55,563 nucleotides of DNA from an uncultured Alcaligenaceae bacterium (GCA_937952975.1 CALFXX010000061.1:1-55563), one strand, 5' to 3'. Numbered from the stretch's first letter, positions 7,632 through 16,459 are shown. Numbers and translations are program-made. Notes: generated by a model not told the origin, from the letters alone.

Positions 7632-9809
7632 ATGAGTGATCTAAAGTGGTCGGATGTTGTCCCGAACTATGACAACCTGCCGAGTGGTATGCAGCAGTGG
7701 TTAACTGAAAATCTTCCGACCTTTATTGAGCAGGCAATCAAAAAGGGTTTGGAGGAGCATCATTGGGGTGTCTCGGTAGGCGGCAACTCTTATCACTTGA
7801 TTGGTATTGATCATACTCATGCGATCGGTGGATATCATTCTGAGGTGGTGGGTAACGAAAAGACTGAAATTCACCAAGGGGGCAGAAGCTCTCATAATAA
7901 AAAGCACGAACAAACGATTATTGACGGTAATCGAGTTCATCAGGTCAATGGCAATCACTTTCAAAACACGGGTGGTAACAGCTTCAATCTGATCAACGGC
8001 AATCATAATTCGCAGATCATTGGCGATTACGCTGTATCCACAAATGGCAACCATGCACAACTAGTTGGTACGTACACTTCAATCGTAGCGCCTGCTAATA
8101 CCGATATGACGACGGTGATGGCATCACAAAATGTGAATGGATCTTCAAGCTTTGTCGTGAATGGCACTCACTTTCAGCAGATGCAGACGCGAGTGACTTC
8201 TATCGGCGGGCCATTGCCTAGCGCACCAACCCCCACTTCTGCTTCGGTCCAGGTGGCCGCTGAGTCAGAAGAACCGCCCGCCCCGGCGCAAAAGGCAAGT
8301 ACCAATTCAACCAGTAAAACTGTATTCACCGGGGTAAATTTTGCTTGGACATCGATGACGTCAGGGGCTGCGAGTATTGTGTCAGCAGGCATGGCATTCA
8401 TGTCAAGTCCCACTCTGCCGGTTGTTGAGACTGAATCCGTCGATGGCAGTACTGTGACGACGGTTTCCGGAGCAGAGACTAAAACCGTTATGCAAAAAGG
8501 TGCCACCAGTTTTTTAGGCGGCACAGATGACATGGTCATGGGGTCAGCCAGTGACACCACAATTGGCATGTCCAGCGACACAGTCATTGGCTTGGCAATG
8601 GATTCTGTGATTGGTTTGGATATGCCCTTTACCGTGATGTCGATGGGACAAGTCTTATTGGCAATGGACGAAAATGTGATTGAGGTCGAAAGTAAATCCT
8701 TTAAGCTGGATTTGGCGACGATGAAGATCACGTCTGCGGGGGCTGCGGAAGCCGCTGAGGCGGCGGAGGCGGCGGAAGCTGCGGAAGCCGCAGGCAAAGC
8801 GGCAGAGGCGGCCAAGGCAGCAGAAGAGGCTGCGAAAGCGACTGAAGATGCCGAGAAAGCTGCCAAGGCACTCGAAGATACTGAGGCGGCCGCAAAAGCC
8901 GCAGAAGAGGCTGCGAAACTTTCTAAGACAACGACTGAGGCGAGTCAAAAAGCCCTAGAGGCCTCGCGCGCTGCAGAGCAGGCAACGAAAGAGGCGGAGG
9001 ATGCTGCGAAGGTGGCTGACGACGCTGCTAAAGCATCTAAAGATGCTGAACAAGCGGCGAAAGATGCAGAGCAGGCATCTAAAGATGCTGAGCAGGCTTT
9101 AGAGAACGCAAAGGCCGAAGAGCAATTGGCCAAAGATGCGAACGATGCAGCGTGGATGAAAGGTGCTAGCAAAGATGCTTACCTGGCTGCGCAAACTAAG
9201 ACAATGATTGAAGCAGGCAAGGCTGCCACCAAGGCCGAAGAGGCGGCTAAAGCCTCAGAGGCGGCAGCGAAAGCCGCGGACGACGCAGCGAAAGCCGCTA
9301 AAGCGTCTGAAGATGCTGCTAAAGCGGCCGAGACGGCAAAGGGGACCGAACAAGCCGCCAAGGACACCGAGCAGGCCGCTAAAGAGGCAGAAACTGCTGG
9401 CAAAGAAAGCGAAGCAGCGCGGCAGGCGAAGTTAGCTGAGGACGCCAAGGACGAGAGTCAAATCGCAAAGGCAAATGAGCATTTTGCGAATGAGGACGCT
9501 GCTAAGGCCGCTGATGAGGCAAAAGCAGCCCAAAAATCTATTGATGATTCGAAGGCTGCAGAAAAAGCGGCGAAAGACGCTGATAACGCTAAGAAGGGAT
9601 GGACCTTTGCGACCGACTCAAAGGGGGCGAAGTTACAAAAAAACTTTGCGCAAATCTTGACTAAAGGCATGCCTGTTCTTGAAACGATTGGAGTAAAAGC
9701 AGGAATGTCTGTTGCCGATGCGACCAACGCGGCAAAGGCGATTAAGTCGGTATACAAAGTCACAACTAAAACGTATTCGTCGGTGACGAAGTACCAGAGT
9801 CGTAAATGA
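7632..9809 (+). CDS. Spike-like beta-helix protein with long Ala/Lys/Glu coiled coil
   Basis: A 725-residue protein of unusual make-up. Residues about 40-150 carry short repeats of the form GN-x-x-x-x-(I/V)-x-G (NGNHFQNTGGNSFNLINGNH), as in the triangular beta-helix at the tip of VgrG/Gp5 spikes. A Ser/Thr-rich linker follows. Near residues 310-335 an 8-residue repeat (SDTTIGMS, SDTVIGLA, MDSVIGLD) leads into a strand-rich VgrG-tail-like stretch (VIEVESKSFKLDLATMKI). From about residue 370 to 655 the chain is almost pure Ala/Lys/Glu/Asp, predicted as one long helix or coiled coil. The last 70 residues are ordinary in composition. A GTG at 7626 overlaps the previous stop; the ATG at 7632 with GGGG 8 bases upstream is preferred. 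No gp27-like base domain is present. Confidence 0.75.
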   Translation: MSDLKWSDVVPNYDNLPSGMQQWLTENLPTFIEQAIKKGLEEHHWGVSVGGNSYHLIGIDHTHAIGGYHSEVVGNEKTEIHQGGRSSHNKKHEQTIIDGNRVHQVNGNHFQNTGGNSFNLINGNHNSQIIGDYAVSTNGNHAQLVGTYTSIVAPANTDMTTVMASQNVNGSSSFVVNGTHFQQMQTRVTSIGGPLPSAPTPTSASVQVAAESEEPPAPAQKASTNSTSKTVFTGVNFAWTSMTSGAASIVSAGMAFMSSPTLPVVETESVDGSTVTTVSGAETKTVMQKGATSFLGGTDDMVMGSASDTTIGMSSDTVIGLAMDSVIGLDMPFTVMSMGQVLLAMDENVIEVESKSFKLDLATMKITSAGAAEAAEAAEAAEAAEAAGKAAEAAKAAEEAAKATEDAEKAAKALEDTEAAAKAAEEAAKLSKTTTEASQKALEASRAAEQATKEAEDAAKVADDAAKASKDAEQAAKDAEQASKDAEQALENAKAEEQLAKDANDAAWMKGASKDAYLAAQTKTMIEAGKAATKAEEAAKASEAAAKAADDAAKAAKASEDAAKAAETAKGTEQAAKDTEQAAKEAETAGKESEAARQAKLAEDAKDESQIAKANEHFANEDAAKAADEAKAAQKSIDDSKAAEKAAKDADNAKKGWTFATDSKGAKLQKNFAQILTKGMPVLETIGVKAGMSVADATNAAKAIKSVYKVTTKTYSSVTKYQSRK

Positions 9810-9857
9810 TAATGACCACCTATGCACGTCTTATCAGGCAAATAAGGGAATTCAATC

Positions 9858-10157
9858 ATGGATAAGGATAGTGTTTCTCAGCCAATGGATATCGGTGCAG
9901 AACCGAGGCGTCCGAAATTTACGGATCTGCCGATCTCAGAGCAAAAAAAAGCTAGTGTCATGCTCGCCGACCAGTTATTTGCAATTGGCGCGTTTGGCGA
10001 AAATGTCTCGCGTGATGCCGCTATCGAGAAATGTTCAGATCAATTAGCAACCTTATCCGACGACTTTTTTGAGTTACCGCAAGCTCTGTTTGAATTAAGC
10101 GACGAGGATCTTGGGCGAGTGATCCTCGAGTTAGTCAATAACCCTGAGCAAGCCTAG
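9858..10157 (+). CDS. Small acidic protein of unknown function
   Basis: A 99-residue acidic, helical, cytoplasmic protein. I do not recognise the family. After a 20-residue disordered start it has KFTDLPISEQKKASVMLADQ, then helices rich in Leu, Asp and Glu ending DLGRVILELVNNPEQA. It lies between the spike-like gene (48 bases upstream) and the DUF2169 gene (18 bases downstream), so it is almost certainly co-transcribed. Its size, acidity and position right after a possible cargo protein would fit a chaperone or an immunity protein. Both are guesses from context. Confidence 0.8.
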   Translation: MDKDSVSQPMDIGAEPRRPKFTDLPISEQKKASVMLADQLFAIGAFGENVSRDAAIEKCSDQLATLSDDFFELPQALFELSDEDLGRVILELVNNPEQA

Positions 10158-10175
10158 TCGCCTAGCTAACTGATC

Positions 10176-12947
10176 ATGCTAACAATCAAACCTCAGGCGC
10201 TGAGTGTTTCTTCGCGCCCGGTTCCTAAGCCAGCAGGCAGGGTAGTGCTTGTGGTCACTTGCATGGCGGGTTTTGAGATGATTGGGTCGCAGCCCACTCT
10301 TTGTTCAGATCAAACGCTCTGGAAGACGCTATCGAAATTACTTCCAAAAAAAACGACTCCTGATTTTGGTCTAGAAAAGCCTTGGTCAGAGTGGTTGGTT
10401 TTTGGACATGTTTATCCGAAAGACAACCTCGCCGTGTCGGCTCGGGCAGACGTGAAAGTCACACGGGGCGATAAAGTGCTTTCGCATAAACGTATACACG
10501 TTAGTGGAGCAAGGCATTGGAAGAAAGTCTTGAATACTGCCTGGCCATCCGAGCCCGTAGCGATTGGAGGTCCAGTTCCTCTTGATTGGTCGCTTGCCTT
10601 TGGTGGTGCCGGGCACGACGTCAATCCTGATGGGCAAGGATTTTACGGCGATGCTTGGGCTTACAAAATGTTGCCTCAAATTGAGTATCGAGATGACTTG
10701 ATTGCCTCACCCTCCGATTCGCCAAGGCCGGCGGGTTTAGGCCCGCTTCCACTTAACTCGCCGTCACGCTTCAAACCCTATGGCACTTATGATTCTAAGT
10801 GGCAAGAATTAGATTACCCAGCGATGGCGAGTGATACGCCTCCCGAAGTGTTGATGCTGGCTGCAGTAGATCAGCATGTCCCCCACGCGTTTCAAGCGGG
10901 AGATGTTTTTACTTGCGAGGGGCTGTCGCGTGAAGGGTGGGTAAAGTCCTGGACTTTACCGGCGTGGCAGGCAAAGTGTTTTATTCGACGTGGGTTATCT
11001 GGGCCCGCGCTAATACCCATCCCGATGAAGCTCGATACCGTCTGGCTAATGCCTGAAAGAGGGTTGTTAGGGCAGATGTGGCGAGGGGTGATTGAAATCG
11101 CCGAACCCGACGCAAGTGACGTGAATTTGTTGTTAACAGGGTTAGAGGACATTGCCGCGCCAAAGGGCATCGCCCACTATGCAGAGGTGCTTGCTACCAG
11201 AAGTGGTTCTAAGCGCGATTCAGTCATGAGTTCGCTCGATGAAAGTCCTTTGCTGCCGGCAGGCCAGGTTGGTTCACTACTTTTACCCATACCGCCTGAA
11301 GCAAAAAAACGTATTGCGACGATTGTCGATGAGGCAAAAGCGAAGGCACAAGAGCGAATCGATCAAGCCAGTGTTATTGCACCAAGCGCTGATATAAAAA
11401 TTCCCGGCGCCACGGTAACTCCTGCGTCGGGCGCAACGACTCAAGAGCCTTTGCCGCTTGCACCTGCAGACGAAGCTGCTGCAATTTCTGAACAGATAGT
11501 CGAAATTCTAACTTCACCTAAGCCTGATGCGGTAAAACTGGCTTTGCTTGTGAAGCGGGCTCAAGAGTTAGGTCTTGAAGCGCGTAAGGTCGCGAGCGCC
11601 AAAGTCAAAGCAGCGATGGATGCGATGGGTGTTGACATCGAAGCTAAAGCTGCAAAAAAAATTAAAGATGAGTTGGCGGGGCCCCCTGTTCGAAAAATGC
11701 ATGGCATGCTGACCCAGCTTCAAGATAATTTACAGGCAGGACGCATCAGTGCCGCGCAACTCGATCAAATACGTCCGAAGTTAGCGCAAGCGTTGCAAGC
11801 GAGTGTGGCGCGTTACCGTAAAGCTGCACATTGGATGCCGGTCGCTAGTTCATTGATTGAGCCTAAGTTACTTGGTAAAAAAATTGCGGAATGGGTAGCT
11901 CAAGGTGCGTCGGGAAGCCCTGCAGTCGGCTGTGATTGGGTTGGGGCTGATTTGTCTGGACACAACTTAGATGGAGCTAATTTTTCGGGAGCGTTTTTGG
12001 ATGGAGCCTCTTTTGCAGGGGCTTCACTCGTGGGCGCAGACCTGCATGATGCAACCTTTGCGGGCGCTGATTTTGAGGGGGCAAACTTATCAAAGGCGAA
12101 CTTATCAGGAGCGAACTTAGGCAAGGCAAAGTTGATACACGCCAACTTGCAAGGGGCTAACTTGTCCCGTGCAGTGTTAGATCACGCTCAGCTCGAGGGC
12201 GCGAATCTGAAAGGTGCCAAGCTAGAGGGAGCCGTTTTAATTGGTGTGATCTTTGGAAACGCTGATCTTTCTGGGGCAAATTTCAAATTGGCCAAAGTGA
12301 TTGGATTAAAGACTGGGCCAGATATGGATGTGGAGAAGTTATTGGCGGGTAAGTTACCAACGTTCAAGTCTTTGCTTGCTCCGATTGATGTGAGTCGAGT
12401 CACGGCAGTTAGCGCATCAATGGAAAAAGCCACGCTCATTGGGCTGGTGGGTAAGAATGCTAATTTTTCAAAAGTAAATTTTCTGAACGCTAGCTTTGCG
12501 CACTGTAAGCTGACGGGTACCAATTTCTCGCAGGCAAACTTTACTTCTACGAGCGTAGTGCTGGATAGCCATCTTCCAAACTCAAATTTTCAACATGCAA
12601 CACTGCTGTCGAGTTTTTTTAACGGTGTTAATTTGCAAGCCTCAGATATGCGCAATGCAAATTTGAATAAATCGTATTTTGGTGCGGCTAATATGGTTAA
12701 CGTGGATGCTAGCTTTGCAAAAGCGAGTAGTGCTCGATTTGATCGTACAAATTTAACGCAAGCGACTTTTGCAAATGCGCAACTTACCGGTGCGCTGATG
12801 GTAGGTGCCAATATAAAAGGGGCTTGTTTCGATTTTTCGAACTTAACGCACTGTGATTTTACAAAAGCCGAGTTTGATGATCGCACGAGTTTTGTAAGAG
12901 TGATTCAGAATCAAACCAAAATGCCGAAAGCTAAAAAAAACGATTAG
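10176..12947 (+). CDS. DUF2169 plus pentapeptide-repeat protein, T6SS accessory type
   Basis: A 923-residue two-part protein. Residues about 20-330 match the DUF2169 pattern: VVLVVTCMAGFEMIG, then PLDWSLAFGGAGHDVNPDGQG, PAGLGPLP, FKPYGTYDSKWQ and a strand-rich end at LLGQMWRGVIEI. Residues about 370-580 are helical and charged. From 585 to 915 there are two blocks of pentapeptide repeats (GADLSGHNLDGANFSGAFL and onward), split by about 40 non-repeat residues near 705-750. DUF2169 proteins occur in type VI secretion loci and have been proposed to help load cargo onto the spike. There is no signal peptide. The ribosome site is weak, suggesting coupled translation from the gene 18 bases upstream. 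Last gene of the island. Confidence 0.87.
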   Translation: MLTIKPQALSVSSRPVPKPAGRVVLVVTCMAGFEMIGSQPTLCSDQTLWKTLSKLLPKKTTPDFGLEKPWSEWLVFGHVYPKDNLAVSARADVKVTRGDKVLSHKRIHVSGARHWKKVLNTAWPSEPVAIGGPVPLDWSLAFGGAGHDVNPDGQGFYGDAWAYKMLPQIEYRDDLIASPSDSPRPAGLGPLPLNSPSRFKPYGTYDSKWQELDYPAMASDTPPEVLMLAAVDQHVPHAFQAGDVFTCEGLSREGWVKSWTLPAWQAKCFIRRGLSGPALIPIPMKLDTVWLMPERGLLGQMWRGVIEIAEPDASDVNLLLTGLEDIAAPKGIAHYAEVLATRSGSKRDSVMSSLDESPLLPAGQVGSLLLPIPPEAKKRIATIVDEAKAKAQERIDQASVIAPSADIKIPGATVTPASGATTQEPLPLAPADEAAAISEQIVEILTSPKPDAVKLALLVKRAQELGLEARKVASAKVKAAMDAMGVDIEAKAAKKIKDELAGPPVRKMHGMLTQLQDNLQAGRISAAQLDQIRPKLAQALQASVARYRKAAHWMPVASSLIEPKLLGKKIAEWVAQGASGSPAVGCDWVGADLSGHNLDGANFSGAFLDGASFAGASLVGADLHDATFAGADFEGANLSKANLSGANLGKAKLIHANLQGANLSRAVLDHAQLEGANLKGAKLEGAVLIGVIFGNADLSGANFKLAKVIGLKTGPDMDVEKLLAGKLPTFKSLLAPIDVSRVTAVSASMEKATLIGLVGKNANFSKVNFLNASFAHCKLTGTNFSQANFTSTSVVLDSHLPNSNFQHATLLSSFFNGVNLQASDMRNANLNKSYFGAANMVNVDASFAKASSARFDRTNLTQATFANAQLTGALMVGANIKGACFDFSNLTHCDFTKAEFDDRTSFVRVIQNQTKMPKAKKND

Positions 12948-13054
12948 GCCACATCATTCAAGATTGAAGCTAAGATCAACCAGATTGAAGCCGATACCAA
13001 TCAACTCGAATGAAGGTACTCGTTAGATAGGGTACGAGGTGGCTTGGCATAGCT

Positions 13055-13864
13055 TCAGCGGGCAGGCAAAAGGCGCTGCACAGCAACACACACTGGCGTG
13101 AGGTCTGGAATGATCAAGCGCGTAAAGTGCTCGAGCGCAGGTCGCATCTCTGCGACGTTGGGGGGCGCCGAATCAAGCGCGGGTAGTAAGGCCAAGGCCT
13201 CGCGCTCAGCGGCTCGACACGTGCTTGTGCGTGCTGTGCGCATTGCTGAAGGTTCGTACAGCGCCTCAAGCCAATGCGGAAAGGTCGCCATCAACGCTGG
13301 CCACCTGACGAGTTCGAGATAGAGGCTCGGGATAATTCCTCCTTGCGCGCCTTCGTGGCGTTGCGCCAGTGCGCGTATGGCGTCGGCAAGACTTGGATCT
13401 AGTGTGTCGATGCGTGGCAAGGGCGGTGATTGCTTCATTGCGACCGGAGGTGGGGCAGCCGAAAATACAGGTGAAGCGTGGTCGAGTCCTTCGAGACGTA
13501 ATCGCAGCGCAGTTAAAACGATGATGTTGGTGCTGTTGCCGCGAACATAGTCTGCCATCATGGCACGAAAGGCGGTTAACTCAGCGCCATCGACGCCAGC
13601 AGCGCGCCAAGCCTCAGCGCTGAGGGCAGGGAGTATCGGAAGTTCGATCGCGTCAATGAGGCGTTGACGAGCATCCACCAACTCTTTCGAGGCCACAAGT
13701 GGGCGCACACCTTTCCAAGCCCATTCAATCACATTAGGCAAGGCCGCAAAGTGTCGCCAAATGAGGTTGACCATCGATAAGCCTGAAACCGCGCGAATAT
13801 CGGCATAGATCTCTGCGATTTCAGGGGACGCGTTGAGTGGATGTATTTCACGAAAGTTTTCCAT
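13055..13864 (-). CDS. DehI-like halocarboxylic acid dehalogenase family protein
   Basis: A 269-residue cytoplasmic protein that reads like the DehI family (PF10778, group I 2-haloacid dehalogenases, which replace a halogen with hydroxyl directly through water). The opening resembles the family's pattern: EIAEIYADIRAVSGLSMVNLIWRHFA, then a pseudo-repeat of the same helical unit in the second half (ADAIRALAQRHE... VRWPALMATFPHWLEAL), as expected from the internal duplication of DehI. It lies 38 bases downstream of a beta-hydroxyacid dehydrogenase gene on the same strand. If it is a true dehalogenase, the hydroxyacid produced could be oxidised by such a dehydrogenase, but the pairing is inference and some family members may have other roles. 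Confidence 0.72.
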   Translation of the reverse strand: MENFREIHPLNASPEIAEIYADIRAVSGLSMVNLIWRHFAALPNVIEWAWKGVRPLVASKELVDARQRLIDAIELPILPALSAEAWRAAGVDGAELTAFRAMMADYVRGNSTNIIVLTALRLRLEGLDHASPVFSAAPPPVAMKQSPPLPRIDTLDPSLADAIRALAQRHEGAQGGIIPSLYLELVRWPALMATFPHWLEALYEPSAMRTARTSTCRAAEREALALLPALDSAPPNVAEMRPALEHFTRLIIPDLTPVCVAVQRLLPAR

Positions 13865-13902
13865 GGCCTCACTTCGTATCTTTTGTGGATTGCCTAGACC
13901 AG

Positions 13903-14823
13903 TCAGTCGGCCTGATGACTTTTACTGCGCACCACCACGCCAGCCCATTTTTCGTAGTACTGAATCAGCGTGGTGAAATCAAGATCTGCCCCGCCTTGGG
14001 TCATGGCAAATTCCCATACTTGACGTGTATTGCGCGCCACCCACATCGGCACTTCGAGCTCTTCAGCTTCGATCAGACCCAGAGTAATGTCTTTATGTAA
14101 GGTGTGTGTCGAGGCACCATAGTCAAACGTACCTGGCAACACGGATTTTGGTACTTTGTCGGTCGTGGCGCTATTGCGGCCCGTACTCGCATTGATGACA
14201 TTGACCATCAGGTCGGCATCCAGCCCAGCTTTGGCACCTAGAACCAACGCCTCAAAGGCCGAGGCCATATTGCTTGCAGAGATAATGTTGTTGACCAGCT
14301 TCATCATCTGCGCCATGCCCGGCTCAGGGCCAATGTCAAAGATATTTTTACCGATTAGATTTAAGACGTGCCGAACGCTTTCGATGACGGTTGCGTCTCC
14401 AGACACCATAATTGCCAAAGTGCCGTTGTCTGCGCCACGTGGCCCGCCGCTAACTGGACAATCTAATACATTGATATTTTGGGCTGACAGGACCTTAGCA
14501 ATTTCAATGACTGGGCTGCGACCGATGGTCGACGTTTCGATATAGACCTTGAGCTTTTTGCCCTGGATAACTCCTTCGGAACCATAAGCAACGGCTTTGC
14601 TTACCTCTGCATCGGGCAGACAAGCAAATGCAATATCGACTGCATCAGCGATCGATCGGGGATCGGTGTGAACAATGGCACTCCACTGAGCAAAGGCGGC
14701 GGTCTTGGTGGGATCTGGATCGCAGACGTGTAGTTTGATACCCGCTTGAGCAAGTCGACGTGCAATGCCGCCTCCCATAGCGCCTAGACCAATAAAGCCA
14801 ATTTCTGTCTGATTAAGCGACAT
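13903..14823 (-). CDS. Beta-hydroxyacid dehydrogenase (3-hydroxyisobutyrate / tartronate semialdehyde reductase family)
   Basis: A 306-residue NAD(P)-dependent oxidoreductase. The N-terminal Rossmann motif is IGFIGLGAMGGGIARRL; Asp at CDPDP following the second strand suggests preference for NAD. The substrate-binding motif DCPVSGGPRGADNGTLAIM is the family signature, and the catalytic Lys lies in MMKLVNN around residue 175. The C-terminal all-helical domain is complete. Members act on 3-hydroxyisobutyrate, tartronate semialdehyde, L-threonate and similar acids; the exact substrate cannot be chosen. Start is ATG 14823 with GAGAAC-type weak ribosome site. It heads a two-gene minus-strand unit with the DehI-like gene. 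Confidence 0.92.
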   Translation of the reverse strand: MSLNQTEIGFIGLGAMGGGIARRLAQAGIKLHVCDPDPTKTAAFAQWSAIVHTDPRSIADAVDIAFACLPDAEVSKAVAYGSEGVIQGKKLKVYIETSTIGRSPVIEIAKVLSAQNINVLDCPVSGGPRGADNGTLAIMVSGDATVIESVRHVLNLIGKNIFDIGPEPGMAQMMKLVNNIISASNMASAFEALVLGAKAGLDADLMVNVINASTGRNSATTDKVPKSVLPGTFDYGASTHTLHKDITLGLIEAEELEVPMWVARNTRQVWEFAMTQGGADLDFTTLIQYYEKWAGVVVRSKSHQAD

Positions 14824-14985
14824 CGAGTTCTCCGGTCAGTCTATTTTTATCGAGGCGAATAAATGCCAAGGTTGGTCGGGTCCTGTTAGAAGATTTCACG
14901 CCACTACAATAACCCAATGATCATTGATGGCATAGAAATTGCTTTAAGGTATCAGGTACTTTATTTACTTTCTTAGGATTATCTT

Positions 14986-15339
14986 ATGTCAACAGAACGG
15001 ATTTTCGCGTTAGCCGATTATTTACAGCCCTCCGACCAAGAGCCTGTCCGATCCGTTGTGTCTCGCACCCAGGACACCGCCGTCATTGCGTGGCACGTCA
15101 AACCTGGACAACGCCTGTTGGCACACTCGCATCCCACGGGCCAAGATACTTGGGTGATTTTGTCTGGAATGGGGACATACCAGTTGGATAAAGAAGGCAA
15201 CACCAAGATCATCAAGGCAGGCGATGTTGTCATCGCCCCAACAGGTGCTGTGCACGGGGTCTATAACCACGGTGCAGAGCCTTTGATATTTGCGGGCATC
15301 GTTTCCCCAGCAGAATCTGGTTTTGAGTTGTTTGGTTAA
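14986..15339 (+). CDS. Cupin-domain protein
   Basis: A 117-residue single-cupin protein. Cupin motif 1 appears as LLAHSHPTGQDTWVILSG, with the two His of HxH and an Asp or Gln where Glu is usual, and motif 2 as GDVVIAPTGAVHGVYN with the last His ligand. A metal site is therefore likely. Such small cupins bind or isomerise sugars or act as regulators; nothing in the sequence tells which. It stands alone on the plus strand, divergent from the hydroxyacid dehydrogenase, and is followed by a hairpin plus T-run that could end its transcript. Confidence 0.88.
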   Translation: MSTERIFALADYLQPSDQEPVRSVVSRTQDTAVIAWHVKPGQRLLAHSHPTGQDTWVILSGMGTYQLDKEGNTKIIKAGDVVIAPTGAVHGVYNHGAEPLIFAGIVSPAESGFELFG

Positions 15340-15418
15340 GAGCGTGCCTTGTTAAGGCTTAAGCTGATAGCAAAACGGCAAGAGGTTAGGCTTGAGCAAG
15401 CCCTCTACAAAATAAGCT

Positions 15419-15457
15419 GTTCATTCGCCTCTAAAAAAATGAACGTCTTATTTTTTT
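15419..15457 (+). terminator. Putative intrinsic terminator after the cupin gene
   Basis: A perfect 7-base inverted repeat (GTTCATT at 15419-15425, AATGAAC at 15438-15444) is followed by GTCTTATTTTTTT. The stem is AT-rich, so strength is modest. The stop of the minus-strand DUF4424 remnant lies inside, so it may serve both directions. A second, bulged hairpin (GGCTT-GAGC-AAGCC) sits about 25 bases upstream. Confidence 0.4.
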
Positions 15458-16330
15458 AGAAAAAATACTTTTAGATCATCAACTGGGGCGAAGTCGTGTT
15501 TCGTGATTTCAAATGAAGTGGGGCTGGTCTGTTTCATGCCCTCCATACAAATCGAAACTAAGTTTTGTGGATCATCGGTTTGAAGTACCAAGGTGAATTC
15601 GCCGATTGGCTTGTGCCATGCATTAGCCGTTTTTAAAATGAAATCAATCGAGTAAGTTTTAAACGCTGTTTTTGTTTTTGCGGCGGCGAAAAATTGATCG
15701 GTCATACAATACTGCTTAAGACCCTCGGCATTTTTTGGATAACGAGCGTTTGCGTTTCCGGTTAACTCCAGCGGTAAGCGTTGCATCGTTTTCTCGTCAT
15801 AAGACTGTGTGTTGAAACCTTCTGACATGGTTGATATTGGCTGGTAAGTATGATGAATAATGACGTCTTTACCTACCGGGAAAATCTGCGTCCAGTAATA
15901 CAACGTCACGAGCCGCCAGTTTGGAAACGGGTAGGCATCGTCTTCTGGTGGGCCGCTCTTTAGTGCACCCATATTAATCAGGTGTTGTTGCACATTTTTA
16001 GGTAGCGCTCGCACTTGTTTGGTTGAGTCAATACTTAAATCGGCTTGGGTCTCATGTGTCCTGAGGCCATAATCAGTTCCGTAGCCTGGTATCCAAAACT
16101 GGCAAGGGGAACGCAACCATGAGTTCGACAGGCTGGTCTGTTGTGTTTCTAAAGGTATAGCGCGCATCGATCAGTTTTGGTGAAATCGACAACCATTCTT
16201 TGACCATACTGACTTTATCAGTGGTGCGAAACTCAAGCCCGCCTGCCCCTAACCCAACTACCGTGTCATCGGCCAAACTGCGGTTCGGTTGAAATAGTAA
16301 GAAAAAACAAACGATAAAGAGAAAGCGCAT
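15448..16330 (-). pseudogene. DUF4424-like secreted protein gene with a frameshift
   Basis: Two minus-strand frames together make one protein. The first, from ATG 16330, has a signal peptide (RFLFIVCFFLLF... SLA) and then GLGAGGLEFRTTDKVSM, SISPKLIDARYTFRN and VELMVAFPLPVLD, the pattern of DUF4424 proteins, before stopping at about 16073. The second frame, one base on, continues the same family pattern from GTDYGLRTHETQADLS through ALPKNVQQHLINMG to the stop at 15448. The switch lies near 16085-16105 and fits a one-base insertion (or two-base deletion). Either the gene is broken or the sequence has an error here. Intact it would encode an exported protein of about 290 residues with unknown role. 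Confidence 0.75.
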
Positions 16331-16429
16331 AGCGATCGTCAATCTAGTTGCGAATGGAATGTTTGCTCAGAAAATCTTAATTAATCAAGGTGCTTCAAAA
16401 GATATTAACCTTAGCCGTAGTAGGGCATA

Positions 16430-16459
16430 TTGAGTACTGAAACATATTTTGGGTATAAA
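16430..16459 (+). promoter_or_regulatory. Putative sigma-70-like promoter for the 119-residue secreted protein gene
   Basis: TTGAGT at 16430-16435 and TATAAA at 16454-16459 are separated by 18 bases, 69 bases before the ATG at 16529. The surrounding sequence is AT-rich. The fit to the consensus is good by eye, but no start-site data exist. Confidence 0.4.

Noticed and set aside
8174..8866. Long minus-strand open frame of about 230 codons
   Set aside because: It lies opposite the Ala/Val/Thr-rich part of the spike-like gene; long antisense frames are expected from that codon bias, and the predicted protein is only low-complexity Ala/Ser/Val.
8945..9448. Further minus-strand frames opposite the coiled coil
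   Set aside because: They are shadows of GCN/AAR/GAN codon repeats, with no start signal or family pattern.
12948..13054. AGATTGAAGC short repeat after the DUF2169 gene
   Set aside because: Two copies about 20 bases apart in a 107-base intergenic gap; too short and without dyad to call a feature.
15448..16167. Independent gene starting at 16167
   Set aside because: It is the second half of the frameshifted DUF4424 gene; its first codons are out of frame family sequence.
16073..16167. Programmed frameshift
   Set aside because: No slippery heptamer or stimulatory structure was noticed and the family is not known for it; a mutation or sequencing error is simpler.
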